DNA of 10,659 nt from SIG598 sp045538015 (GCA_045538015.1 JAZSQO010000075.1:1-10659); one strand, 5' to 3'; positions 1 through 7,395 are shown, counted from the first letter of the stretch. Notes: generated from the sequence alone by a model not told the origin. Numbers and translations: made by a program.

Positions 1-46
1 GTTGTACAAAAGGATTGTCTTCCTAAGCCCGCTTGGCCTCCGACTT
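1..46. other. MGI/DNBSEQ sequencing adapter, copy 1 (artifact)
   Basis: Bases 1-4 (GTTG) are the last four bases of the MGI read-2 adapter. Bases 5-14 (TACAAAAGGA) sit where the 10-nt sample index lies in that library design. Bases 15-46 match the reverse complement of the 32-nt MGI read-1 adapter with one mismatch, C for A at base 28. The adapter sequences are recalled from general knowledge of the platform; the match itself was read directly. This is library DNA left in the assembly, not part of the organism's genome. Any reading frame crossing it is meaningless. Confidence 0.95.
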
Positions 47-150
47 GTCAACGAGTCGGACGTTATGCTGGCCAACGCCTCCAACGCCATCATCGTCGGC
101 TTCAATGTCCGTCCCGACCCGATGGCCGCCGAATACGCCGAGCGCACCGG
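47..150 (+). pseudogene. infB: 104-bp infB fragment from a second genome, trapped between adapters
   Basis: Read on the plus strand from base 47 this encodes 34 residues of the IF2 C-terminal region, beginning VNESDVMLANASNAIIVGFN. The same stretch exists in the native infB on the minus strand at 370-267. By eye the two differ at about 9 of 104 positions, mostly third-codon bases, with four amino-acid changes (V to M, F to Y, S to T and none that break the fold). The insert is bounded exactly by adapter on both sides, so it is a short library insert, not a genomic duplication. It comes from a related strain or species in the same sample. Confidence 0.9.
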
Positions 151-232
151 AAGTCGGATCGTAGCCATGTCGTTCTGTGAGCCAAGGAGTTGTACAAAAG
201 GATTGTCTTCCTAAGACCGCTTGGCCCGACTT
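151..232. other. MGI/DNBSEQ adapter, copy 2, complete with index (artifact)
   Basis: Bases 151-192 match the full 42-nt MGI read-2 adapter, starting AAGTCGGATCGTAGCCATGT and ending GCCAAGGAGTTG. Bases 193-202 are the same 10-nt index as in copy 1 (TACAAAAGGA). Bases 203-232 are the reverse complement of the read-1 adapter with two bases (TC) missing after base 226. The order read-2 adapter, index, reverse read-1 adapter is that of the double-adapter junction in a DNB circle. Native sequence resumes at 233. Confidence 0.95.
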
Positions 233-2467
233 GTTGTAGATGATGTGGTAGAGGCGCATATCAACGCCGCTGCGCTCGGCAAACTCGGCGGCAACCGGAT
301 CGGGACGGACGTTGAATCCGACGATGATGGCGTTGGAGGCGTTGGCCAGCATAACGTCCGACTCGTTGACAACACCGACGGCACCGTGGATGATGTGGAC
401 GCGGACTTCCTCGTTGCTCAGCTTCTCAAGAGACTGGCGGACGGCTTCGGCGGAGCCCATGACATCGCCCTTGACGATGTTCTTCAGCTCCTTCATTTCG
501 CCCTCCTGCATCTGGCTGAACAGATTGTCGAGGGTGACCTTGGTCTGCTGCTGGAACTGCTCTTCCTTCTGGGCGTTGCGGCGCTGCTCGACCAGCTCAC
601 GGGCGAGGCGCTCGTCGGTAACGGCGTTGAAGATATCGCCGCCCATGGGAACGCTGTCCAGACCGACGATCTCAACCGGGAAGGAGGGACCGGCGCTCTG
701 CACCTTTTCGCCCCGCTCGTTGGTCATTACTCTGATACGGCCGACGGAGGAGCCGGCCACGATGATGTCGTGGTCGTTCAGGGTGCCGTTCTGCACCAGA
801 ACGGTGGCGATGGGGCCTCTGCCCTTGTCCAGACGGGCCTCGATAACGATACCCTTGGCGGCACGGTCGGGATTGGCCTTGAGCTCCAGCATATCGGCGA
901 CCAGCACGACATTCTCAAGGAGCTCGTCGATATTCATGCCGGTCTTTGCCGACACGGGAACGCAGATGACATCGCCGCCCCAGGCCTCGGGCACCAGCTC
1001 GTACTCGGTGAGCTGCTGCATGATCTGGTCGGGATTGGCGCCTTCCTTATCCATCTTGTTGATGGCAACAACGATGGACACTCCGGCGGCCTTGGCGTGG
1101 TTGATGGCCTCAACGGTCTGAGGCATGATGCCGTCGTCAGCGGCGACGACCAGGATCGCGATATCAGTGGCCTGAGCGCCGCGGGCACGCATGGTGGTGA
1201 AGGCCTCGTGACCCGGGGTGTCGAGGAAAGTGATCTCTCTGTCGCCCACCTTGACGCGATAGGCGCCGATGTGCTGGGTAATGCCGCCGGCCTCGCCTGC
1301 GGTGACATTGGCCTTGCGGATGTAGTCCAGCAGAGAGGTCTTGCCGTGGTCGACGTGACCCATGACCACAACGACCGGGCTGCGGGGAACGAGGTTGGCC
1401 TCGTCGTCGGTGGAGTCGTCGATGATGCGCTCCTCGATGGAGACGACAACTTCCTTTTCGACCTTGGCACCCAGCTCGGTAGCGGCGAAGTAAGCGGTCT
1501 CGAAGTCGATGACGTCGTTGATGCCGCTCATGAAGCCAAGGCTCATCAGCTTCTTGATGACCTCAGCGGCGGTCATCTTCAGGCGGGAGGCCAGCTCGCC
1601 GACGGTGATCTCGTCGGGAATGGTGATCTCTACGGGGCGGGCCTTGCGCTCCATGGCGATGCGCTTCATGCGCTCTGCCTCGGTCTCGCGGCGGCCCTGC
1701 TTGCCCTTGCCGCCCTTCTTGTTGTACTGCTGGGACTTCTGGTTGAGCTTCTGCTTGTTGGTGGAATTCTCGCTGGCGCGGCCGCTCTTGGCGGTTGCCA
1801 GATCGTCATATTTCTGGTTGTAGCGCTCGATGTCCACATGGCCGGAACGGGTATCCACTATGCGGCGCTTCTGGCCGGAGTTGGCATCGGCGGCGGGCGC
1901 CTGCTGGATAATGACAGCGCCCTCCTGCACGGGACGGTTGCCCTGAGGTCTGATTGTGACCGACTCGGGACGCTTCTCCTTGGGCTTCTGCTGAGCCTTC
2001 TTCTGGTCGTTTCTGGGCTGCTGAGCAGGCTGCTTGTTTTCCTTGGCGGCAGCCTTGGGAGCCTCTTCCTTCTGCCTGGCTTCCTTGGGCTGCTGGGCAG
2101 GCTTGCTCTGGGCCTCGGCCTTGGGCTCCTTTCTGGCGGGCTTTTCCTTTGCCGGCTCGGTGGGAGCCTCCTCAGTCTTGAGGGACGAGGGATCAGAGGT
2201 GACAACGGTCACCTTGGCCTCGGGCTGGGGCTGGGGCGCCGCCTTCTGCATGGGACGGGCGGTGGCCTCATACTCTTCAAAGCTGCTGACAGCGTTCTGC
2301 CGGGTGAGCAGGTCAAAGACCAGATCGAATTCGTCCTCGTCAATGACGGTCATAGCTGAGTATTTACGGTCGCCGGAGGCATTGTTCTTGAGCAGGTCGA
2401 CGATGACCTTGCTCTGCACGCCGTAATCCTTGGCGACCTCGTTGATTTTGATTTTATTAGCTGGCAT
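233..2467 (-). CDS. infB: Translation initiation factor IF-2, C-terminus lost to assembly error
   Basis: IF2 is the GTPase that brings fMet-tRNA to the 30S subunit and promotes subunit joining. The native part is 745 residues. It has an IF2_N-type domain at about 1-55 and a long Lys/Ala/Pro/Gln/Glu-rich linker at about 65-270. A second IF2_N domain follows at about 277-335, then the G domain with GHVDHGKT (370-377), GGITQHIG (394-401), DTPGH (416-420), NKMD (470-473) and SAK (506-508). Domain II and part of domain III follow. The start is fixed by a GGGGAGGA ribosome-binding site 8 nt upstream, which contains the stop codon of ylxQ. After residue 745 (YHIIYN) the frame runs into adapter sequence and continues open to base 23, so the last 70 or so translated residues are not real. 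Roughly the final 100 residues of IF2 (end of domain III and the fMet-tRNA-binding domain IV) are absent. It is the last visible gene of the rimP operon. Confidence 0.95.
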
Positions 2468-2470
2468 ATG

Positions 2471-2788
2471 TTATTCCTCCCCGTTGACGGTGTCCAGCAG
2501 CTCGTTGATCCTTTTTGCAAAGCCGCTGTCGTTTATCGAGATCAGTCTTACCGGTTTTCCGATCGCCGCATTGATCGCTTCCATATCGTAAGGCAGTTCC
2601 CGAATATTGATCTCACTTTCGCTCAGGCGGTTGCGCAGCTTGCGCATGGTGCCGTCGGAGGCGTCTCCCGCCGCGAGAATGAGTTTGCTTTCGTTCTTCA
2701 TCACGCTTCCGCATACCGCGTCAAAGCCGAGAGTCAGCTTTCCCGCTCTGCGTGAAAGGCCAAGGAGCGAGAGCACTCTGTCATTCAT
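2471..2788 (-). CDS. ylxQ: L7Ae-family RNA-binding protein (YlxQ type)
   Basis: A 105-residue protein of the L7Ae/L30e/Gadd45 fold, a family that binds kink-turn RNA. Near the N-terminus it has the typical LLGLSRRAGKLTLGFDAV segment, followed by KLILAAGDASDGT, which corresponds to the family's helix-strand core. YlxQ (RplGA) of Bacillus lies at the same operon position between ylxR and infB, and its exact role is not settled. The ATG overlaps the end of ylxR by 8 bases, and AAGGAG lies about 10 nt upstream, so translation is probably coupled. Its TAA stop lies inside the infB ribosome-binding site. Family assignment is firm from sequence and order; function in this organism is unknown. Confidence 0.9.
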   Translation of the reverse strand: MNDRVLSLLGLSRRAGKLTLGFDAVCGSVMKNESKLILAAGDASDGTMRKLRNRLSESEINIRELPYDMEAINAAIGKPVRLISINDSGFAKRINELLDTVNGEE

Positions 2789-3053
2789 GACCCATCAGCT
2801 CCTTTTCCATGGAATCGTATATATCCTCGCCTATCTGAACATCGAGGGCCCGTTCGATCCGCTTCTTTTTACGCGCCGCCTTGAGACATTCGGCGCTGGG
2901 GCACAGATACGCGCCCCGGCCGGGCTTTTTGCCCACCGGGTCGAGGCTGACCTCGCCCTCCGGGCTGCGCACTATTCTGACAAGCTCGCTTTTGGGCTTC
3001 ATTTCATTGCAGCCCATGCACATACGAAGCGGTATTTTCCGTTTTTGCTGCAT
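2781..3053 (-). CDS. ylxR: YlxR family RNA-binding protein (DUF448)
   Basis: A 90-residue basic protein with the family hallmarks: RMCMGC near the N-terminus (residues about 10-15), LVRIVRSPEG, and the GKKPGRGAYLCPS block at about 43-55, followed by a Lys/Arg-rich helix. YlxR in Bacillus has been reported to bind the RNase P RNA and modulate it (also called RnpM); that comes from the literature, not from this sequence. GGAGGAG sits directly upstream of the ATG. The gene lies 48 bp after nusA and overlaps the following ylxQ start by 8 bp, as expected for a co-translated pair. Confidence 0.92.
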   Translation of the reverse strand: MQQKRKIPLRMCMGCNEMKPKSELVRIVRSPEGEVSLDPVGKKPGRGAYLCPSAECLKAARKKKRIERALDVQIGEDIYDSMEKELMGHE

Positions 3054-3101
3054 AAATCTCCTCCGGATGTTCCGATAATGCAGGTAAAGGCTCTGTGGCT
3101 C

Positions 3102-4205
3102 TTATTCCTCGCCGTAGTAGCCGCTCTCGGGGCGGATATCGATCTTGTAGCCGGTCAGACGGGCGGCAAGGCGGGCGTTCTGGCCCTTGTGGCCGATGGC
3201 CAGAGAAAGCTGTCCGTCAGGCACGCGCACACGGCAGGCCTTGGGATTCTCCTCGTCCATCTCCACGCTCACCACGGTGGCGGGAGCAAGGGCATTGCTG
3301 ATGAACTCAGCGGGATCCTCGCTGTACTTGATGATATCGATCTTCTCGTCGTTGAGCTGGCGGACGATCTCGTTGATACGGGTGCGGTTCACGCCGATGC
3401 AGGCGCCCACGGGATCGACATTCTCGTCGTGGCTGACAACGGCCATCTTGGTACGGCTGCCGGCCTCACGGGACACAGCCTTGATCTCCACGGTGCCGTC
3501 GTATATCTCAGGAACCTCGGTCTCAAACAGGCGCTTGACAAGGCCGGGATGGGTGCGGGAAACGGTGGCGCGGGCACCGCGCTCGCTTTCGCGGATGTCC
3601 ACCACGAAGACCTTGATGCTGCTGCCTTCCTCGTAGACCTCGCCCTCCACCTGCTCGCTCTTGAGCAGAGGAACCTCGATCTTGTTGTTCAGGCGGAGCA
3701 TGACAGCGCCGGTGCGCTGGTCGATACGCTCGACGGTGGCGGTGACCAGTTCCTGATCTCTGGAGCGCATTTCGTCGGCCACCTGACCGCGCTCGGCCTC
3801 GCGGATGCCCTGACGGATGACGTGCTTGGCGGTCATGGCCGCGATGCGTCCGAACTCACGGGTCTCCAGACGGATGCCGATGGAATCGCCGAGCTCAGCG
3901 GTTTTGCTGTACTTGGCGCGAGCCTCGTCGATGTGGATCTCACGATCGTCATCGTAGACATCGTCCACGGCGATCTTGTTGATGAACACCTCAAAGGTGG
4001 TGGTGGCGGGATCGATGTTGACCACCACATTGTCGTTGCCTCCGTTGCTGTTCTTGACGGCGACGGTGATGGCGGCGGTGATCTTTTCGATCATGTATGT
4101 CATGGGTATGCCGCGTTCCTGCTCAAACTGCTCAAGAGCATCAAAGAATTCCTTGCTCATGTTCTTGGCCGCGTTCTTGGAGCTCTTTCCGGATTTGCCT
4201 GCCAT
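3102..4205 (-). CDS. nusA: Transcription termination/antitermination factor NusA
   Basis: NusA binds RNA polymerase and nascent RNA, affecting pausing, intrinsic termination and antitermination. The 367-residue length matches Gram-positive NusA, which lacks the C-terminal acidic repeats of proteobacteria. In order: an N-terminal polymerase-binding domain (about 15-140), an S1 domain (about 150-215), KH1 around DPVGACIG (264-271), and KH2 with AIGHKGQNARLA (336-347). A short Lys/Ser-rich extension (MAGKSGKSSKNAAKN) precedes the domain. The start is supported by AGGAGG 8 nt upstream. It follows rimP after 83 bp containing a hairpin, and precedes ylxR by 48 bp. NusA autoregulates this operon in Escherichia coli; whether it does here is unknown. 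Confidence 0.96.
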   Translation of the reverse strand: MAGKSGKSSKNAAKNMSKEFFDALEQFEQERGIPMTYMIEKITAAITVAVKNSNGGNDNVVVNIDPATTTFEVFINKIAVDDVYDDDREIHIDEARAKYSKTAELGDSIGIRLETREFGRIAAMTAKHVIRQGIREAERGQVADEMRSRDQELVTATVERIDQRTGAVMLRLNNKIEVPLLKSEQVEGEVYEEGSSIKVFVVDIRESERGARATVSRTHPGLVKRLFETEVPEIYDGTVEIKAVSREAGSRTKMAVVSHDENVDPVGACIGVNRTRINEIVRQLNDEKIDIIKYSEDPAEFISNALAPATVVSVEMDEENPKACRVRVPDGQLSLAIGHKGQNARLAARLTGYKIDIRPESGYYGEE

Positions 4206-4256
4206 GGTCGTTTCCTCCTGTACAGGGTTAGTATGTTTATTATGTTATATTTTGTG

Positions 4257-4273
4257 CCGGCAGCCTCTGCCGG
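4257..4273 (-). repeat. Intercistronic hairpin between rimP and nusA
   Basis: A perfect 7-bp inverted repeat, CCGGCAG / CTGCCGG, with a 3-nt loop. In the transcript it is followed by an A-rich stretch (CACAAAATATAACATAATAA), not a U-tract, so it is not a normal intrinsic terminator. It could be an RNA-processing or stabilising stem, or help set the RimP to NusA ratio; that is inference. The arm sequence recurs at 8886-8909. Confidence 0.6.
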
Positions 4274-4288
4274 TGTGAATGATCGGTC

Positions 4289-4840
4289 TTATTCCTCGGT
4301 GCCGTCGTCGTACTCGATCTCGTCGGCATCCTCGGGGATCTCGGTGTCAAAGTCGATATCCTCGTCGGTCAGGTGCACGGAGGAGACCTCCTTGCGGGGG
4401 ATCTCAAACTCGGTGCCGTCCAGATCGGCCAGCACGATGTTTCCGTCCCGCAGAGCCACCAGATCGGCGATTACTTCCTTCTGGCCGTCAATGGCACGGA
4501 AGAAGGACACGCACACCTCGCGGCCGGCCATTTTTTCAAAATGCTCCGGACGGGTCAGCTCCCGCTCGATGCCGGGAGAGCACACCTCGAGGAAGTAGCT
4601 CTGGTCGATGGGATCCAGCTCGTCGAGGGGCTTGTCGATGGCGCGGCTCATATTTTCGCAGTCGTTGATGCTCACGCCGCCTTCCTTGTCGATGAAGATG
4701 CGCAGGTACCAGGAGGCGCCCTCCTTGACATAGCGCACATCCCAGATGCTCAGCCCGAGCTCTCTGGCTATGGGCTCGGCAAGCGCGTTGACGGCGGAAA
4801 CGGTTATGCCGCCCTTGCCTTTGTTTTTCTTTTCTGCCAT
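4289..4840 (-). CDS. rimP: Ribosome maturation factor RimP
   Basis: RimP binds free 30S subunits and is needed for late maturation of the small subunit. The 183-residue protein has the N-terminal RimP domain with WDVRYVKEG and LRIFIDKEGGVSINDCE (about 33-62). The family signature YFLEVCSPGIERELTRPEHF lies at 82-101, and the SH3-like C-terminal domain at about 108-157. An acidic tail of about 25 residues ends the protein (DEDIDFDTEIPEDADEIEYD), longer than the family core needs. The frame is open to 4918, but that extension covers the leader hairpin and has no family similarity. The ATG at 4840 with AAAGGAAAG about 9-10 nt upstream fits the family N-terminus. It is the first gene of the operon. 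Confidence 0.93.
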   Translation of the reverse strand: MAEKKNKGKGGITVSAVNALAEPIARELGLSIWDVRYVKEGASWYLRIFIDKEGGVSINDCENMSRAIDKPLDELDPIDQSYFLEVCSPGIERELTRPEHFEKMAGREVCVSFFRAIDGQKEVIADLVALRDGNIVLADLDGTEFEIPRKEVSSVHLTDEDIDFDTEIPEDADEIEYDDGTEE

Positions 4841-4898
4841 TTCCGTGATCTTTCCTTTCAGAACCGGGTCAGGCGTTGTTGCCGCCTGTAAACATACA

Positions 4899-4924
4899 AA
4901 AGGAGCGGGTCGCCCCACTCCTTT
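4899..4924 (-). promoter_or_regulatory. Leader hairpin with GCGA tetraloop upstream of rimP
   Basis: In the minus-strand RNA the arms AAAGGAGUGGG and CCCGCUCCUUU form an 11-bp stem closed by a GCGA (GNRA) tetraloop. One pair is G-U, which would be a C-A mismatch on the opposite strand, so the structure is specific to the operon transcript. It begins about 20 nt after the predicted start site, and the 3' arm is followed by UGUAUGUUU, a poor U-tract. The 5' arm copies a ribosome-binding site, and the 3' arm could instead pair with AAAGGA of the real rimP site (4853-4858). It may be an attenuator or translational switch; this is inferred. Confidence 0.6.
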
Positions 4925-4950
4925 GCTCTTTGATTATCTTGCTGTAAAAT

Positions 4951-4979
4951 ATACTACCACAAACCGACCGGGATTACAA
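4951..4979 (-). promoter_or_regulatory. Promoter of the rimP-nusA-infB operon
   Basis: On the minus strand, TTGTAA (4979-4974) is separated by exactly 17 bp from TAGTAT (4956-4951), a good sigma-A-type match. It lies about 110 bp upstream of rimP, in the only sizeable gap before the operon. Transcription would begin near 4944 and read the leader hairpin first. Confidence 0.7.
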
Positions 4980-5041
4980 TACCAATAATAGATAAATCGA
5001 CGGCGGTGCGAACAGCCTATTTTGTGGCAAATTGGAAATAC

Positions 5042-5061
5042 AAGGGCAGATGTCGACCCTT
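5042..5061 (-). terminator. Possible weak terminator overlapping a stop codon
   Basis: A 5-bp stem AAGGG/CCCTT with a 10-nt loop overlaps the stop codon of the membrane protein gene and is followed on the minus strand by TGTATTTCC. The stem is short and the T-run broken, so this is at best a weak terminator. No better candidate lies between this gene and the rimP operon promoter. Confidence 0.25.
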
Positions 5062-5620
5062 ACTCGTCGGAATCGTCCTCTTCGGCGTCATCCTCGGTGT
5101 CTTCCTCGCCGTCCTCGTCGGTGTAGTAATACTCGTATTCCTCGGGCTGAGTCTCGTCCTCGGAACCCTCCTCGGCGCCGTCCTCGGAAAGGCCCGCAGC
5201 CAGAGCCGCCTTCTCCTCCACGCCGCCGGTGTAGATGACCGCCTGAGTGTAGCCCAGCAGCTGAACAGCGGCGCACATGATGAACAGAACACGGATCCAG
5301 CTGTTGTCCGCGGTGAAGGCTCCGCTGACCAGTGCCACGGCCACGGCGCACATTCCCACAAAGGACACCGCCTGCACGGCCATGAAAGCAGTGAAGCTGA
5401 CGGTCACGGCGTTGTTCTTCACCCGGGCCAGCAACTCGCTTATGCCGCCCACCAGCATGAGCACCAGAGAGCTGCACACGATGATGATGGCAAAGGTGTT
5501 AGCGGCAAGCATGGGGCCGCCGCTGGCCTCGGAGCCCACAAGGCCGGTGTAATAGGCCAGTCCGAAGGCAGCGGCCAGCAGGGCGATGGTTACGATATCA
5601 ACGATCTTTTTCGATTTCAT
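5060..5620 (-). CDS. Four-helix membrane protein with acidic C-terminal tail, function unknown
   Basis: I do not recognise this 186-residue protein. After a short basic start (MKSKK) it has four hydrophobic segments at about 5-28, 37-62, 72-100 and 107-131. A tail of about 50 residues (135-186) follows, dominated by Glu, Asp and Tyr, including EYEYYYTDEDGEEDTEDDAE. By the positive-inside rule the basic start should be cytoplasmic, so four helices would place the acidic tail in the cytoplasm too. Two ATG codons lie close together; the one at 5620 has GGAGGAG at normal spacing, while the one at 5626 is too close to it. It has its own promoter just upstream. Low-complexity tails of this kind occur in many unrelated Clostridia proteins, so the tail does not identify a family. 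Confidence 0.8.
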   Translation of the reverse strand: MKSKKIVDIVTIALLAAAFGLAYYTGLVGSEASGGPMLAANTFAIIIVCSSLVLMLVGGISELLARVKNNAVTVSFTAFMAVQAVSFVGMCAVAVALVSGAFTADNSWIRVLFIMCAAVQLLGYTQAVIYTGGVEEKAALAAGLSEDGAEEGSEDETQPEEYEYYYTDEDGEEDTEDDAEEDDSDE

Positions 5621-5660
5621 TGTCATTCTCCTCCATGATGGATGGATTAATTCTAGATTA

Positions 5661-5689
5661 ATTCTATTATAATTTTCTCCGTCCGTCAA
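5661..5689 (-). promoter_or_regulatory. Promoter of the acidic-tail membrane protein gene
   Basis: On the minus strand, TTGACG (5689-5684) and TAGAAT (5666-5661) are separated by 17 bp in a very AT-rich stretch (TTATAATAGAATTAATC). It sits between the RNase stop codon and the membrane protein start, so the latter can be transcribed independently of the RNase gene. Confidence 0.75.
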
Positions 5690-5712
5690 GTGGAGTTTGC
5701 GGGGAAAGATGA

Positions 5713-7320
5713 TTATTGCTTTCCGTTCTTTATTTTGTCGCACAGAGAGGTGATCTGGTCGGCAAAACGAGCCAGCTCCTTGTTGGCCATTCCCTCGCAG
5801 CCTCTGACGATGTCAAGCAGCCGTTCGGCGGCAGCCACAAGGCGGCCGAAGGAGCCGCTCTGCTGCTTTTTCTTCTTGTTTTTGTCTATGAGCACGCCCT
5901 TGGTGGCCTCGATGACCTCTCCGGTGGCAAGGTCGTAGCAGGTGCCGGAATAGGGCGCCACGGCGCTGAAGCCCAGATCGTCGGTCAGGTGGCGGGTGAA
6001 GTCAATACAGGCGTCGTCATCGCCATGGTTGACAAAGACCAGCTCCGGCCTGCGCTCAAAGGAGCATATCCAGTCGCTCAGGCCGTTGCAGTCGGCGTGA
6101 CCGCTGATGCCCTGAAGCACGCTGATCTCCGCCTTGACGGTGATCTCCTCGCCGAATATCTTGACCTTTTTGACGCCGTCGTTGAGGGCACGTCCAAGCG
6201 TTCCCGCCGCCTGATAGCCCACAAAGAGAATGAGGCTCTCCGGGCGCCAGAGGTTGTGCTTGAGATGGTGGCGGATGCGGCCGGCCTCGCACATTCCGCT
6301 GGCGGAGATGATGACCTTGGGACGCTTGTCCACATTGATTGCCTTGGACTCGTCGGCGCTGACCGCCGTCACAAGTCCCGGGAACATGATGGGATTTTCT
6401 CCCCTCTGGATGATCTGCCTTGTCTGGTCGTCAAGGAAGGATTCGTCGCACTGGAGGAACACCGCGGTGGCCTCGTTTGCAAGGGGACTGTCCATATATA
6501 CCGGGAAGCCGTCGTGCCCCTTGACCATGCCCTTTTCCTTTATTTCGCGAATAAAGTAGAGTATCTCCTGAGTTCTGCCCACGGCGAAGGAGGGAATGAC
6601 CACATTGCCGCCCTTGTCAAAGGTGCGCTGGAGCATTCCCGCAAGCTCGGCCACATAGTCTCCCGGACGCTCGTGGGTGCGGTGGCCGTAGGTGGATTCC
6701 ATGACCACATAATCGGCGTCGGTGACCGTTTTGTCATCGCTGATGATGGGCTGGTATACGTTGCCGATGTCACCGCTGAAGACGATCTTTTTGGTGACGC
6801 CGTTCTCGGTGAGCACCAGCTCTATGCTGGCCGCGCCCAGAAGGTGACCCACACTGCGGAAGCAGGCCTCCACGCCATCGGCTATCTGAACGGGCTTGTC
6901 GAAGTCGCAGGGGCGCAGGTATTTCACGAGGGTCTCCACGTCTCTGGTTTCGTAAAGCGGCTCATAGGGCTTGCCGCCGGAGCGCTTGGCCTTGCGGTTG
7001 CGCCACTCGGCCTCCGACTCCTGAATATGGGCGCTGTCCCGCAGCATTATGTTGCACAGATCGCAGGTGGCGCGGGTAGCGTAGAGCAGCGCGGTGCAGC
7101 CGTTTCTGTACAGCATGGGCATTTTGCCCGAATGGTCGATATGGGCGTGGGTGAGCAGCAGGCAGTCTATGGACGAGGGCATGACGGGAATGTCCTGATT
7201 CTCGAAAACATCGCCTCCCTGCTCCATTCCGCAGTCCACGAGGATGTTTCTGCCGTTTATCTCGATAAGGGTACAGCTGCCGGTGACCTCATGGGTGGCT
7301 CCGAGGAATGTGATCTTCAT
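5713..7320 (-). CDS. Beta-CASP metallo-beta-lactamase RNase (CPSF-like)
   Basis: A 535-residue predicted RNA-processing nuclease of the beta-CASP branch of the metallo-beta-lactamases, resembling CPSF73-type and bacterial RNA-specificity-domain hydrolases. Zinc-site motifs are present: HAHIDH (58-63), His159 in GHLLGA and Asp184 in FSGDIG. The beta-CASP part shows ESTYGHRTH (from Glu208), PSFAVGRTQE (243-252), YMDSPLANEAT, SASGMCEAGRIRHH (339-352) and GISGHAD with His408. An RMMBL-type region follows to about 470. The last 60 residues, starting at a KNKKKK patch, are a helical extension outside the usual core. The frame is open to 7671, but ATG 7320 has GGAGGAG upstream and starts the family's MKITFLGATHEVTGS block. 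It is not a close match to RNase J. Substrate is unknown. Confidence 0.9.
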   Translation of the reverse strand: MKITFLGATHEVTGSCTLIEINGRNILVDCGMEQGGDVFENQDIPVMPSSIDCLLLTHAHIDHSGKMPMLYRNGCTALLYATRATCDLCNIMLRDSAHIQESEAEWRNRKAKRSGGKPYEPLYETRDVETLVKYLRPCDFDKPVQIADGVEACFRSVGHLLGAASIELVLTENGVTKKIVFSGDIGNVYQPIISDDKTVTDADYVVMESTYGHRTHERPGDYVAELAGMLQRTFDKGGNVVIPSFAVGRTQEILYFIREIKEKGMVKGHDGFPVYMDSPLANEATAVFLQCDESFLDDQTRQIIQRGENPIMFPGLVTAVSADESKAINVDKRPKVIISASGMCEAGRIRHHLKHNLWRPESLILFVGYQAAGTLGRALNDGVKKVKIFGEEITVKAEISVLQGISGHADCNGLSDWICSFERRPELVFVNHGDDDACIDFTRHLTDDLGFSAVAPYSGTCYDLATGEVIEATKGVLIDKNKKKKQQSGSFGRLVAAAERLLDIVRGCEGMANKELARFADQITSLCDKIKNGKQ

Positions 7321-7365
7321 ATTTCTCCTCCGTTCTTTGTTTACATAATTTTTACAGCAAAAGTC

Positions 7366-7394
7366 TTGACAGACCGATTTTTTCGTAATATAAA
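7366..7394 (+). promoter_or_regulatory. Promoter of the small lipoprotein gene
   Basis: A consensus TTGACA (7366-7371) is separated by 17 bp from TATAAA (7389-7394), the best promoter match in the window. Transcription would begin near 7401, giving a leader of about 90 nt. Its -10 element is one base from the -10 of the oppositely directed RNase promoter. Confidence 0.8.
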
Positions 7395-7395
7395 T

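Noticed and set aside
2..214. Plus-strand 70-residue frame
   Set aside because: It is translated adapter, trapped IF2 insert and adapter again.
1..375. Direct repeat plus inverted infB copy, like an invertible element, a DGR-type template/variable pair or a palindromic duplication
   Set aside because: The repeat units are exactly MGI adapter and index sequence, and the inverted segment is bounded precisely by them.
221..2359. 712-residue plus-strand frame opposite infB
   Set aside because: Its Gly/Leu/Val/Asp-rich composition is the antisense of a GC-rich gene; the minus strand carries full IF2 motifs and a ribosome-binding site.
2607..4598. 663-residue plus-strand frame across ylxR, nusA and rimP
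   Set aside because: It crosses three well-supported minus-strand genes and lacks family motifs.
4841..4918. N-terminal extension of RimP
   Set aside because: It is encoded by the leader hairpin, has no family similarity, and the downstream ATG has a ribosome-binding site.
4841..5059. tRNA-Met gene upstream of rimP, as in Escherichia coli metY
   Set aside because: No cloverleaf or T-loop consensus is visible; only a promoter and hairpin are present.
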